Assembly: GCF_000001735.4 (NCBI RefSeq) | Contig: NC_003076.8 | Span: 20,711,835 to 20,775,834 of the forward strand | DNA: 64,000 nucleotides | Reading direction: 5' to 3' | Source: Arabidopsis thaliana | Lineage: Eukaryota > Streptophyta > Magnoliopsida > Brassicales > Brassicaceae | Shown: positions 12,831-23,990 of the stretch, piece after piece | How the letters are laid out: each line of letters starts with the position of its first letter | Position numbering within the stretch: the first letter of the stretch is position 1 | Made by a program: the position numbers and the translations under genes | The notes under the pieces: generated by a model | What the model was told of the DNA's origin: nothing | Databases searched by the model: none | The model's input: the letters and a program-made list of their open reading frames with translations, nothing else

Positions 12831-14447
12831 ATGTCACAATCTGACTCTTCTCCGACGAAGAAACAGAAGCTGGAGGATGGTTTAGGTATATATCTGGATC
12901 CTTTTGTTTATTACACATTGAAGATTATGTAAGAGGGATCTCGATTTGTTCTAAGGGTAATGTATCAAAGAAATTCTGAGTGTTTTATGTTGTAGGTAAA
13001 GGAAAATCTCAGAACGAGATTGGTGCTGTAGGGATTCGAGAAGAGAAAGATAATATTGAAGTTGAGAATGCTAAGGTAAATCTGTTTTATTGAAGGTCTA
13101 AAACCATCGATCCTTTACAGGATACAGAGATGTGATCGGAATTAAAGTCTTTGTCTTGTTTTTGGTTGGTGTCTTTCTATGTCCTTTTGTGTGAATGTCT
13201 CTCAATGTAATTTTTCATTGTTAATGTAGAATAAAAGTCCACACTACGATCCTTGTGAAAGTGAAAGCGGTGCGCCGAGTTTCTTAGTTTCTCGATTGCT
13301 TCACTTCCTTGACTCTCCTGATTATGAAGTTAAGAATGATAAGGTAATGATCCTTTTACAGGATACAGAGTTGTGATCCCTTGCATTGCATTTGAAGTCT
13401 ATCTTGTTTTTGGTACATTTCTATGTCCTTTGTGTAAATTGTCTAGAATTTCATTTTTGTAGCATGCACATTACGACCCTTATGGTTATGGTGGTTCTCG
13501 TTTTGGAACTGGATCCGATCTCTCAGATTACATCCTTAAATCTCCAACTTACAGCCCTACCTCTCCTAGTTACAGCCCTACCTCTCCTAGTTACAGGCCT
13601 AACTCTTCTAGTGACAGCCCTGACTCTCATAGTTACAGGTCTAACTCTCCTAGTTACAGCCCTACCTCTCCTAGTCACAGCCATACCTCTCCTCCTTACA
13701 GCCCTAACTCTCCTTACAGGCCTACCTCTCCTAGTTACATCCCTACTTTTTCTGGTTACCGCCATAACTCTCCTGCTTAAAGTCCTACCTCTCCTAGTTA
13801 CAGCCCTACTTCTCCTAGTTTCAGCCCTGTCTCTCCTGATCACAGCCTTGTCTCTCCTCAATACTCCCCTACCTCTACTCACCACAGCCCTATCTTGAGC
13901 TCTCCTCCTGAAGATTATGGTTATGGTCCTGACGACATTGAAGCTGGAAAAATGAAAACTGATCAACTCAAGGAAATTGGGGATGGAAGTAGCCATGTGG
14001 ATGGTAGAAATTACCACAAGGCTGAGACCACTCGCACAATTCATGTCTCATGTCCAAAGGTCTGGTTTTACATTTTTGACTCTTGTTTCAGTATCAGCTA
14101 CTGAAATTTACTATGCAGGTGGATCTACTGGTTGGTGCTGCGGCGACTTTACGGTTTCTTCAGCACAACCTTTGTGCTCAAATCCGTATTTTGAAGGATT
14201 CAGAGGTTGATTTGAAGTCTGCACAAAGACCAGTGGAATTAACTGGAACTGTTTTACAGATAGAGTTTACTCAGCAGCTTATCGAGTCTGTTTTAGCAGA
14301 GGTTGGTTATTAATTAGCTCAATTTCTTCTTCATTTTTACTACTCTCAACTATTCTGTTATTTTTTTTTTTAATTTTTGGTCTGAAAGAAATTTGGTTAC
14401 AATAATTTCAGGAGAATCATGATGAAACCCATGGAAGAGGAAAGTAA
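12831..14447 (+). CDS. KH-like protein with RNA polymerase II CTD-like heptads; one in-frame stop
   Basis: Six exons join in frame: 12831-12885, 12996-13075, 13230-13343, 13463-14059, 14119-14301, 14412-14447. They code for an NLS-like N-terminus ([11 protein letters not shown]), acidic linkers, then about 17 tandem heptads close to YSPTSPS in exon 4, four of them exact. A C-terminal segment ([13 protein letters not shown]...LIESVLAE) resembles KH domains of plant proteins with a RPVELIGT motif. The KH core has [11 protein letters not shown] where relatives have a GxxG loop, so classic RNA binding is doubtful. A single TAA (13778-13780) interrupts exon 4 at the tyrosine position of one heptad; the rest of the 199-codon exon is open. 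Either this is a recently broken gene, or splicing removes the stop (see findings). I recall this locus as a KH-domain protein; no function is known to me. Confidence 0.7.
13535..13905 (+). repeat. 21-bp minisatellite encoding CTD-like heptads
   Basis: About 17 units of a degenerate 21-bp repeat (core AGTTACAGCCCTACCTCTCC) lie within exon 4 of the KH-like gene. Most units keep the heptad frame; one unit is six residues long but remains in frame. Substitutions concentrate at the Ser/Thr positions, and several units have His or Phe in place of Tyr. Confidence 0.85.
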
Positions 14448-16190
14448 GAAATCATCTTCTCAGAAAGATTGTGGAGCTCTTACTAAGTAAGTCCCCATGC
14501 CCAGTCTGAACATCCCACGTGTGATAGCTGCAACCTCTCCAAGGATATGAAGTTTTTCATGTGTTGAAATGTATTGAATTTTTTTATTTTCTGGTTAAAA
14601 AAATGTATTGAATTTTTTATTTGCAAGTTTGATCAAATTTATATTAAACCTCTCATACTTTTAATAGGCATTCCGGAGATTACTTTCGGTAATTAAACAA
14701 GCCATATGTAGGATTTTATCAATGTTAGACAATCAGTTTGCTAATTTGACATATGTAGACAATCAGTTCACAGGTCAATTAGATAACGCCATATGAGTCT
14801 TTTCCCACTCCAAAATCTCTTAACAATATTAGCATTTTTAGTTTATTATGGATCTTTTCACAAGGACGTCACACATATGGAGCTCTTTAAAAAATCACCG
14901 TTGGAAGTGGTCTTATCTAAGGATAAAGATTCCAAAAAGATGTCTAGTACACTGAGAAAGGAGAAAGAAAATATACATCATAACATGGCTCTATAGAAGT
15001 ATAGTTACATGTGTCTATCTGTCATCTATATTTGTTTTTCTATTTGAATTATTGTGTAGTGAAATAACTATGGTTTTGCTAATTGTGGTCGACGTTGTAT
15101 TTGTGCATGCTAAGACGAAAACATAATTATTCGCTCTTTTGAAACAGCATTACTGTGTTTCGGGTTACGCACATGCATGTGTTGTTGCCCTTTGATTTGT
15201 ACTATCATCGCTTAGCCGCTTACGATGATAGCTTATGCTTTATATTTTAGTAAATATTTCATAAAAAATAGGTTTTCTTTTCCTATGAATTGTAATGTTA
15301 TCCTGTTAACGTTTGTGAATATTTCTCAAATTAAAATTGTCACGTCTTCGTATCGGCTTTTTACTTTATGTTCATGTTGGTGTAGACGTTGGCCTTCTGA
15401 CGGTTCATGAAATTGTTAAGCATGTAATGTGACTTTTTAAATTGCTTTCAGAAAGAAAAATAAAAATTAAAGACTTGAAGCATGCTATATTTCACGCTAT
15501 AATAATTGAGGTCCCGATAGTCATGTGAGGTCTATCCTAATACCCTTATAGTAGAAAGAGCCTTTTTTAAAAAGTTTTCAAAAAATATTATAATCTGATT
15601 TGGGCAATACTTTGCATTACATATGGATGAACTAATAAGAGAGAAGGTTTTTAATTAGTAGACTTTTGTCACTTCAATTCTAATCATGAAAAAACTTACA
15701 ACATATTTTCATTCTTTAATATAGTTTACAATCTAGGATTGGTTAGAAAGAAACAACTGAGAGAAGTCACCACCGGATGCTTTTGGCTAGTGGTTTATCA
15801 TGTTGTTCTCGTAGTTGAAACCTTGGTGAGAGCTAGGGATGCACATTACGTCATATCATAAAGTATTAGCAAAGGCTATAATACCGAGCCATGGGAGGAA
15901 CACTGCCTCGGCCGGGCCCTCTCCTAGTTAACAAGAAAAGAAAAAAACCTAAGGAAATCTGAGTTGGGTCTTAATTTCCTAGGTTGTCAAGTAGAATCTG
16001 ACAAATGTACAAAACAGAGGGTACGTGATCGTTTAGGATAAGGGAAGACAAAGTAAATGGACTGAATACACCTGAAAATGTTAGACAATTAAATATTGAA
16101 TAGACTTGAAAATTACAAGTCGTTACAAAGGCTTCACAAATTTGCGATGTATCAATCTTTTTATTTATTTTAATAATTGGAATAAAGGAA
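14448..16190. other. Intergenic region downstream of the KH-like gene
   Basis: AT-rich, with only short unsupported frames (14793-14996, 15225-15410). A small GC-rich patch near 15890-15935 (…CTCGGCCGGGCCCTCTCC) stands out against its surroundings, but I cannot assign it to a known RNA or transposon. Confidence 0.45.
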
Positions 16191-16194
16191 AACT

Positions 16195-17712
16195 ATTGAA
16201 TGGAAGATAAATAGTTCATACAGCTATATGATTATGATCATTATGATGGCAGGACACGGAAGGCAAAAGAGATACAATCAGTTTCACAACAATAAATCAC
16301 GTGTAAAATTTTATAGATTCTGAAAGGGACAAAGGGTTACGTAACCCATCTTCTTTAAGGTGGCAAGTAGCATCAAATTCATTGGTTGGCAAGCATTTTG
16401 TTTATGCACGTGTGGATAAGGTTTTAAATGATAACATTGACGTGGCCTATTATGGTTGGTTAATATCTAATGTTATGTGGAAGAAGAATTTACTCAAAAT
16501 GAATCTTGTCCTAGTTATTGCAGAGGTATAGAAACAACTACCGAATGTGTTTAATGATGGTCTCCAGGTAATGAATCTTCCGCCTTGGAACGATTTCCTG
16601 TCAATATGAATTTTGAAAGGACTTCAAATTACGAATCTTTGGAGCAGTTGCAATAGCATGATAGAGACAGTCCTGTGAGCTTGGATAACCAAAGTTGAGC
16701 TGGACAGTCTCTTAACTGCTCCCAAGAGAGATTAGTGTTTGAAGATTCAAAGAAACTCTCCTTAGGTCAAGAAAGATTAGTGTTAGAAGATTTACGTGGT
16801 GGCAATAGTTACTGTTTAAGGTGTTGAAATTACGTTTTTATATATATAAAAAGCAAATTACCCCGCGTATTGGGATATTGAGGGCATATATTTAATTAAT
16901 CTGTTTCATAAGAAAACTAAAGACACATTTTAAAAAAAAATTAAAGAACCATCATAAGAAAATATAATTAAGGAAACACCATAAGTGGAAATGACTTGTG
17001 AGGTTTTGTAGAGAGACTGAGTAGACTTTAGAACTGTAGTTGTTACAAGAAGTTGTTTCCAACCAACAAAGGTGTTTTTGGGTTTGTGTATACTTGTGTT
17101 AAAGTTTTTCGTTCTTTTTTGATCAAAAAAAGACTTGTGTTGAGGGTTTTTTTTTTTTTTTTTGATAAGTTTAACGTTGTAATGTTGCTTAAAAAATTAT
17201 ACTAGTAAACTTTGGAGTTGGGGTGCACTAAAGTTCTGTTATATCTGAAAGTATCTCTGCATGGGTTTTACATACATCTATATAGAATTGCCATGATTGT
17301 TTTTGTAGTGATATTTATATTAGCTAGGCCTATATTTTCTTTCTTGTTCCTATAGATGCAATACGTAAATATTATAGAAATGTTTTTAGAACAAGTAGTA
17401 AGACATTTCAATCAGTTCACACAAAATGATTGAATGAAAAAATAATAATATAAACAGCTATCTGATTGTGATTGCAAGATATTGGGGGCAGACAATTAAG
17501 AGAGTACAATCAGTTCCACAACAATAAATCACATGCAAACAAGCTTTTATAGATTTTTATAGACCCACACTTCTTCTCAGGTGGCTCTACACATTCATAC
17601 GTGTAGATAAGAGTTTGAATAATAAGTTGAAGTGGTTAATTCTGATTGGTTGATATTTAAATCTCGAAGAATAATTTTATTACTTAAAAAAAAAAAAATG
17701 AAACTTGTCTCT
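16195..17712. repeat. Diverged direct duplication upstream of FUM2
   Basis: A block of about 280-320 bp at roughly 16195-16515 recurs at roughly 17425-17712, offset about 1.23 kb. The best-preserved core is ACAATCAGTT-CACAACAATAAATCAC at 16273-16300 and 17505-17532. Flanking matches include ACAGCTAT-TGATT before it, and TATAGATT, AGGTGGC, TACGTGTAGATAAG-like and ATGAA-CTTGTC text after it. The right copy ends about 150 bp before the FUM2 start codon, so the FUM2 promoter sits in duplicated DNA. It looks like an old tandem duplication of the 5' region with unrelated sequence between the copies. Confidence 0.6.
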
Positions 17713-17852
17713 TCAGTTTCATCACTAGCCTCGTGCTCCACCATTAGACAAAGACATTTTAGAACTCCGAAAATGTCAATAAAATGGATGATGATTATGA
17801 GAAAAACTTACACGTTTAATAGGCCCGAAGTTGCTATCTAGCAGTTGTAGCC

Positions 17853-20800
17853 ATGGCCGCTTTGACAATGCAGTTTGAAGGAGAGAAGAAAAACGTATCC
17901 GAAGTTGCAGACGTAACCCTCAAGCAAGAAGATGAACAACAAGAACGTAGATCTTATTCGACGCCGTTTAGGGAAGAGAGAGACACCTTTGGCCCGATCC
18001 AAGTTCCTTCCGATAAGTTCGGAATCAGATCTTTACGATATATATCGTTCTGATCTCGAGGGAAAATATTCTCACATTTTTATTTGTTGTTCTGTGTCAG
18101 ATTATGGGGAGCACAGACGCAGAGATCGCTTCAGAACTTCGAGATTGGTGGTGACCGCGAGCGAATGCCCGAACCAATCGTCCGAGCTTTTGGTGTCTTG
18201 AAGAAATGTGCTGCCAAGGTTTTTGCAGTAAAGTCTCTTATGTAAATTATCCTTTTTTTTTTTTTTTAGGTTCGTGATTTTACGATGATGTTTTAGGTTA
18301 ACATGGAGTATGGTCTTGATCCAATGATTGGGGAAGCCATAATGGAAGCTGCACAAGAAGTAGCAGAAGGAAAGCTCAATGATCATTTCCCTCTTGTTGT
18401 ATGGCAAACTGGTAGTGGGACGCAGAGTAATATGAATGCTAATGAGGTACCTTATATGCATGGAGATACATTTTGTACAATCCTACACAAGTGCTACCAG
18501 TGGTGGATCCCAAAATATTTCAATCGGAGGAACAATATTTCATCGTCCTAATACATATCTTGGTTATCTGAAAAACGATGCATCTATTATTAGAAACATA
18601 GAAAAAAAGGTTTCATAACTTCATTTTTTTAACCGTGCTACTGTTTTAATTTTATTGCTTTGAATGTTAAAAGAGATCTATACAAAAGAGACTGAATAAA
18701 AAAAAAATGACCATTAAAAATTAATTAAGTATTTAATTTTCCTTTTCTAAAACTATTTTATTTGATTTTAAGACCCATAACTTTGATCTAGTTTTCGGTA
18801 AAAAAGACTATGGGTTTGGCCTGGAACTTCTAGTTAATTAAAAACGAGCAAAAATATACAGTAATGAAATAATGTTTTTTTTGTGTGTGTTAATATAACG
18901 AAATAATATTGCATATTGGTGGGGCATCATATGATGGTAGTAGGGATCAAACAACACAATCAAGGCATTTTGGCTTAAGAGTTAAGACTAATTACAATGT
19001 CAAAAATGATTTTTTAGATACTTAACCACCAGACGTCCGAGGTAATTAAACAGATCATTTTGTGCTTTTTACAGGTCATTGCCAATAGAGCAGCTGAGAT
19101 TCTTGGTCACAAACGTGGTGAAAAAATTGTGCACCCAAATGACCATGTGAACAGATCACAATCTTCTAATGACACTTTTCCAACTGTAAGCTTTAGTTTG
19201 CATTCTCATTAGTCATTACCAATAATTTTGCATGCTTAACGTTCATTCAATTGCTTACGGTGTTCGTGTAACCGATTGCTTTTATTTCCTATATGTATGC
19301 TCACTGCTCTGTCAAGTACTACTTGACGGTCGTATAATTTTGGTTTTGTATAGGTCATGCACATTGCAGCTGCAACCGAGATTACTTCGAGGCTAATCCC
19401 TAGTTTGAAAAATTTGCATAGCTCTTTGGAATCTAAGGTGACTCATTTGATGTAGTCACTAAATTGCAATATTTTAAGATGATACTTGCTCTGACCTAAA
19501 TGGTGTCAGGGAACACTCTTGACCTCAGTTCAATGTGGTACTATTTATATTTGGGAGTTGCTTTGTAAATGTTGCAATTTTACATTTAAGGAACATCTTC
19601 TGACCTTTGACGTCATTTTGTTATTTAATCCAAAATTCATATACTCTATTTTCTCTGCAGTCTTAACATTTTAAATTTATCTCATCTTATTCGGTTTTGG
19701 ACAGTCCTTCGAGTTTAAAGATATAGTGAAAATCGGAAGAACTCATACTCAAGATGCTACACCTTTGACATTAGGACAAGAATTTGGTGGCTATGCTACT
19801 CAAGTAAATTATTTGTTCTGTTTTCTATCCTTATATAACAAAAGTGAAAATTACATGTCATTAAGAAATAACTTATAAATTTTTGGATTTCATGATTGTA
19901 GGTTGAGTATGGACTTAATAGAGTCGCATGTACTCTACCCCGCATCTATCAGGTTTGGAAATGATATCTCTTGAGGATCTGATTTCATATTATTCTCAAA
20001 GTTTCATTGAGCTCTGACTTGTTAGAAATGTTTGTCTAGCTTGCACAAGGTGGAACTGCTGTTGGGACCGGATTAAACACTAAGAAAGGGTATATCTCGT
20101 TTCTAGTTTTATATCCATTCCGATTTCATCCTACTGGTAACACTAGTACTATATGCATAGGTTTGATGTAAAGATCGCTGCTGCAGTAGCTGAAGAAACA
20201 AACTTGCCATTCGTCACCGCAGAAAACAAGTTTGAAGCTCTGGTTAGCCTCTAAATAACTTTCATCATCATCAATGTCCAAATTTAGTCTTAGCGTCTTC
20301 CACTGGGTTCTAAATCAAACAAGATGCTTCTGAATGGTTGATGTATATGAAATAAGTTGTTGAGTTATTACGCCTTTGTAGGCTGCACACGATGCTTGTG
20401 TTGAAACAAGTGGATCTCTTAACACAATCGCCACATCATTGATGAAGATTGCCAATGATATACGTTTTCTTGGAAGGTACGTTATCTAATATTTTTTAAT
20501 CTTTCTTCAAGATGTACATGTTCTTATGATAATTTAACATGTCTTTATATATACTTTATATAGTGGTCCAAGATGTATTCTTATGATATTTTAACATGTC
20601 TTTATATATACTTTATATAGTGGTCCAAGATGTGGTCTTGGTGAACTTTCTCTGCCTGAGAATGAACCAGGAAGCAGTATTATGCCTGTATGAATGCAAT
20701 TTTTTCCTATGGTTCTTATGTCCTTTCCCTCTGCGGCTCTGCCTATACCTTTTATTTTTCATAGATTTTGATTCAATTGAATTTTAATCTATCTCTCAGG

Positions 20801-21802
20801 GAAAGGTAAATCCTACACAGTGTGAGGCCTTGACTATGGTTTGTGCTCAAGTAAGTTCCATTCACCAATACATATTTTACTAACATATGAATTTAAATTG
20901 CTAAGGTAGTCTTGTTCATGACTCTTTTGGTTGCATCAAACAAAATTGTAGGTTATGGGAAACCATGTAGCCGTGACAATTGGTGGGTCGAATGGTCATT
21001 TTGAATTGAATGTATTCAAGCCGGTTATCGCAAGCGCTCTCTTACATGTACATTAATCTCTTTACTTGTGATTTTTTTGTCATTTATACTCTATTAAAAT
21101 TTAATCTTAACTATTTGATCTCATGTCTTTACTAGTCCATTAGACTAATAGCAGATGCTTCAGCTTCATTTGAGAAAAACTGTGTTAGAGGCATTGAGGC
21201 CAACAGAGAAAGGATCTCAAAGCTATTGCACGAGGTAGGCTTCTTCTCGTTGATTGGCCTTAAAATTATTCATGTGTGGAAATGATTTATATATAGGAAC
21301 TAAGTCTTTGTTTTATGTATTTCTCTCTAGTCTCTTATGCTTGTGACATCATTGAATCCTGTAAGTCTCTAAATATTAAACTTCTTTGTCAAGTCATCCA
21401 TATTCTCATTATGATTACAAATGAATTTACCTCAATGCTAATTCCTCCTTTACCAGAAAATTGGCTATGACAATGCTGCAGCAGTAGCCAAAAGAGCTCA
21501 CAAAGAAGGATGCACATTAAAGGTAAACAATAAACTATTAACGTTTTCATCACTAAATAAATCGGAATTTAAACCCATTTTTAGCAAGAGAAAACATGTT
21601 CATGTTTGTTACAATATATTTGTTGTTCTATTTTGGATTTAAACCTTCTCCAGTGAAAATTATATAATACAATACCTTTGAGATCCCTAAATCTTTGCTT
21701 TAATTTATTCTATAGCACGCAGCTATGAAGTTAGGTGTTCTTACTTCGGAAGAGTTTGATACTCTTGTTGTTCCCGAGAAGATGATTGGTCCATCTGATT
21801 AA
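17853..21802 (+). CDS. FUM2: Cytosolic fumarate hydratase (fumarase 2)
   Basis: Class II fumarase, interconverting fumarate and malate. Arabidopsis FUM2 is the cytosolic form needed for large leaf fumarate pools. Seventeen exons: 17853-18016, 18101-18218, 18297-18446, 19075-19185, 19354-19437, 19705-19803, 19902-19952, 20040-20089, 20161-20242, 20382-20476, 20621-20687, 20800-20850, 20952-21047, 21136-21234, 21331-21360, 21457-21522, 21716-21802. They encode 499 residues. Family signatures are clear: [41 protein letters not shown] and the [15 protein letters not shown] loop with the catalytic serine. The N-terminus ([13 protein letters not shown]) is acidic/Gln-rich and lacks an evident mitochondrial presequence, which supports FUM2 over mitochondrial FUM1. 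Intron 10 carries a 57-bp duplication that doubles the 3' splice site of exon 11. Confidence 0.96.
20521..20634 (+). repeat. 57-bp tandem duplication doubling the FUM2 exon 11 splice acceptor
   Basis: 20521-20577 and 20578-20634 are tandem copies differing at about two positions. Each contains the end of intron 10 (ACTTTATATAG) and the first bases of exon 11 (TGGTCCAAGATGT). Acceptor 1 ends at 20563 and acceptor 2 at 20620. Only acceptor 2 keeps the fumarase frame ([16 protein letters not shown]). Acceptor 1 adds 57 nt with an in-frame TAA after about nine codons. Confidence 0.92.
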
Positions 21803-22432
21803 GTACTTTATAATGGAGCCAAAAGCTTCAAATACAAAGTGGATGTTTGGGGGCTTTTGCATCAAGTTGTGTTTATTCTTTTGTAATAAATTGCTGCATG
21901 CATGTATGCTTGTGTTCAAAATTTTGGATTTGTTTTAGAGTCATGTGATTATAGTATTCTAAGTAATTTATCATAAAGTTTGTCATATATACTTAAGTTT
22001 AATAAAAAATAAATGTGTGTGAAAATGTCACATATTGGTGTTTTTGTTATAAAATGTCAAATATTCTAAGTACATGTCAAATACTTAAGTCATGTATAAC
22101 ATGTTTTCTATTATTTATATTTATGTCCACCAATAAAGCACTTATATATCAAAAACAGATTGGGATTAAATGATAGACTTTGATTTATATGAGACTTTTG
22201 CGACATTTTATCAAAATATGAGAATAGACAAACAATATCATCACGACATGAATTGGTCGATAAGGCCCATGAAGGTCCAGTAATCTTAATGGGCTTTATA
22301 CAGATAAATTATACCGACCAAATCGATTATATACGCGCCGTCGTCTTCTCAACCATCGCATATTCGCCGCCATAAGCAGAGAGTTTCACATATAAACGAA
22401 AAATTCCCTTCGAGAAGTCTCAAGTCGACGAT
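21803..22432. other. FUM2 3' end and NBP35 promoter
   Basis: The first part is the AT-rich FUM2 3' UTR. Near 22263-22269 AGGCCCAT-type text, and near 22289 TGGGCTTTA, resemble site II/UP1 elements (GGCCCA) common in plant housekeeping promoters. They lie 140-170 bp upstream of the NBP35 ATG. No gene is seen between. Confidence 0.4.
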
Positions 22433-23990
22433 ATGGAGAACGGAGACATTCCAGAGGACGCTAACGAGCGTAAGCAAAATCAATCCTTTTTTCAGTTTTC
22501 TTGTAGCTTCAATCGCTCTTCTTTCTTGGTTTAACCTAATTGGGTTTTGTTCTTTGGTTGCTTGTTAATAGATTGCCCAGGTCCTCAATCAGAATCTGCT
22601 GGAAAATCAGATTCTTGTGCTGGCTGCCCTAATCAGGAAGCTTGTGCTACTGCTCCTAAAGGACCTGACCCAGGTTCGATTTCACTTTAATTACTTTGTG
22701 GCTAGGTTTTTGAATGTCTCTGCTTTCGATTCATACTTAGGATTACAATTTAAAACTTGGTTTTGTTGTTGTTGCAATTTCTAGTTTTGAAGATGGGTTT
22801 TGTATCAATGGGTTAGATGAGCTTTGTATCTTCTATTTACATCATACATGTTCGATTGCTTCTGTGCCATTTTGTTATTTGAAACTCTAGAAATAGCTCT
22901 ATCTGGAGTCTTCCTTTTACTTGCTCCATATTGTTCTGTTGAGAGTAACACCATGTGATAATTAAAAGATTGGTTTTTTTTAATGCTAATGTCTGATTTA
23001 AGCGCCAGATGTGTTTGAGTCGCAGACTCACTTGGTTACTAGTTGAAGTTATGCTGACGTTCTCTGTTTTATGTAGATTTGGTTGCCATAGCAGAGAGGA
23101 TGAGCACTGTTAAGCACAAGATTCTGGTTTTGTCTGGCAAAGGTGGAGTTGGTAAGAGTACTTTCTCAGCTCAGCTCTCGTTTGCCCTTGCGGGCATGGA
23201 TCATCAAGTAGGTCTGATGGACATTGATATATGCGGTCCAAGCATCCCAAAAATGTTAGGACTTGAAGGGCAAGAGATTCACCAGAGTAACCTTGGATGG
23301 TCTCCGGTTTATGTGGAAGACAACCTTGGTGTCATGTCCATAGGTTTCATGCTCCCTAACTCTGATGAAGCTGTGATCTGGAGAGGGCCACGCAAGAATG
23401 GTCTCATCAAGCAGTTCTTAAAAGACGTCTACTGGGGAGAGATTGATTACCTTGTTGTTGATGCCCCACCAGGAACCTCAGATGAACACATCTCCATCGT
23501 CCAGTACCTTCTACCCACGGGGATCGACGGTGCCATCATTGTCACGACACCGCAGGAAGTCTCCTTGATTGATGTCAGAAAAGAAGTGAGCTTTTGCAAG
23601 AAAGTTGGAGTCCCGGTGCTAGGAGTAGTAGAGAACATGAGTGGTTTATCTCAACCGTTGAAGGATGTCAAGTTCATGAAGCTGGCGACAGAGACCGGCT
23701 CCTCCATTAACGTGACTGAAGACGTAATCGCTTGCTTAAGAAAAAACGCACCAGAGCTTCTCGACATCGTGGCTTGTAGCGAAGTGTTTGACAGCAGCGG
23801 AGGCGGTGCAGAAAGAATGTGTCGGGAAATGGGAGTACCGTTTCTTGGGAAAGTTCCTATGGATCCACAACTTTGCAAAGCAGCTGAACAAGGTAAGTCA
23901 TGCTTTGAGGATAACAAGTGTTTAATAAGCGCACCTGCGCTTAAAAGCATCATACAGAAAGTCGTTCCTTCAACAGTGATGACCGAGTGA
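22433..23990 (+). CDS. NBP35: Cytosolic Fe-S cluster scaffold NBP35
   Basis: P-loop scaffold of cytosolic Fe-S cluster assembly. Three exons (22433-22469, 22572-22673, 23077-23990) encode 350 residues. The N-terminal ferredoxin-like cysteine set C14-X13-C28-X2-C31-X5-C37 is complete. The deviant Walker A (GKGGVGKST, about residues 67-75) and the Mrp-family [10 protein letters not shown] motif are intact. The C-terminal CPxC pair that bridges yeast Nbp35 and Cfd1 is absent: after NMSGL the sequence reads SQPLKD with no cysteine pair. This agrees with what is known of plant NBP35, which works without Cfd1. The ATG at 22433 starts exon 1; the longer-looking frame from 23079 lacks the cysteine exons. 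Confidence 0.96.

Noticed and set aside
13386-13898. Leu/Thr-rich plus-strand frame across the same repeats
   Set aside because: Out-of-phase reading of the minisatellite; it starts inside an intron and does not join neighbouring exons.
13523-14044. Arg-rich 173-codon minus-strand frame opposite the heptad repeats
   Set aside because: It is the antisense of the 21-bp repeat; the repetitive RRxRAVTRRxR pattern is a by-product of the sense heptads.
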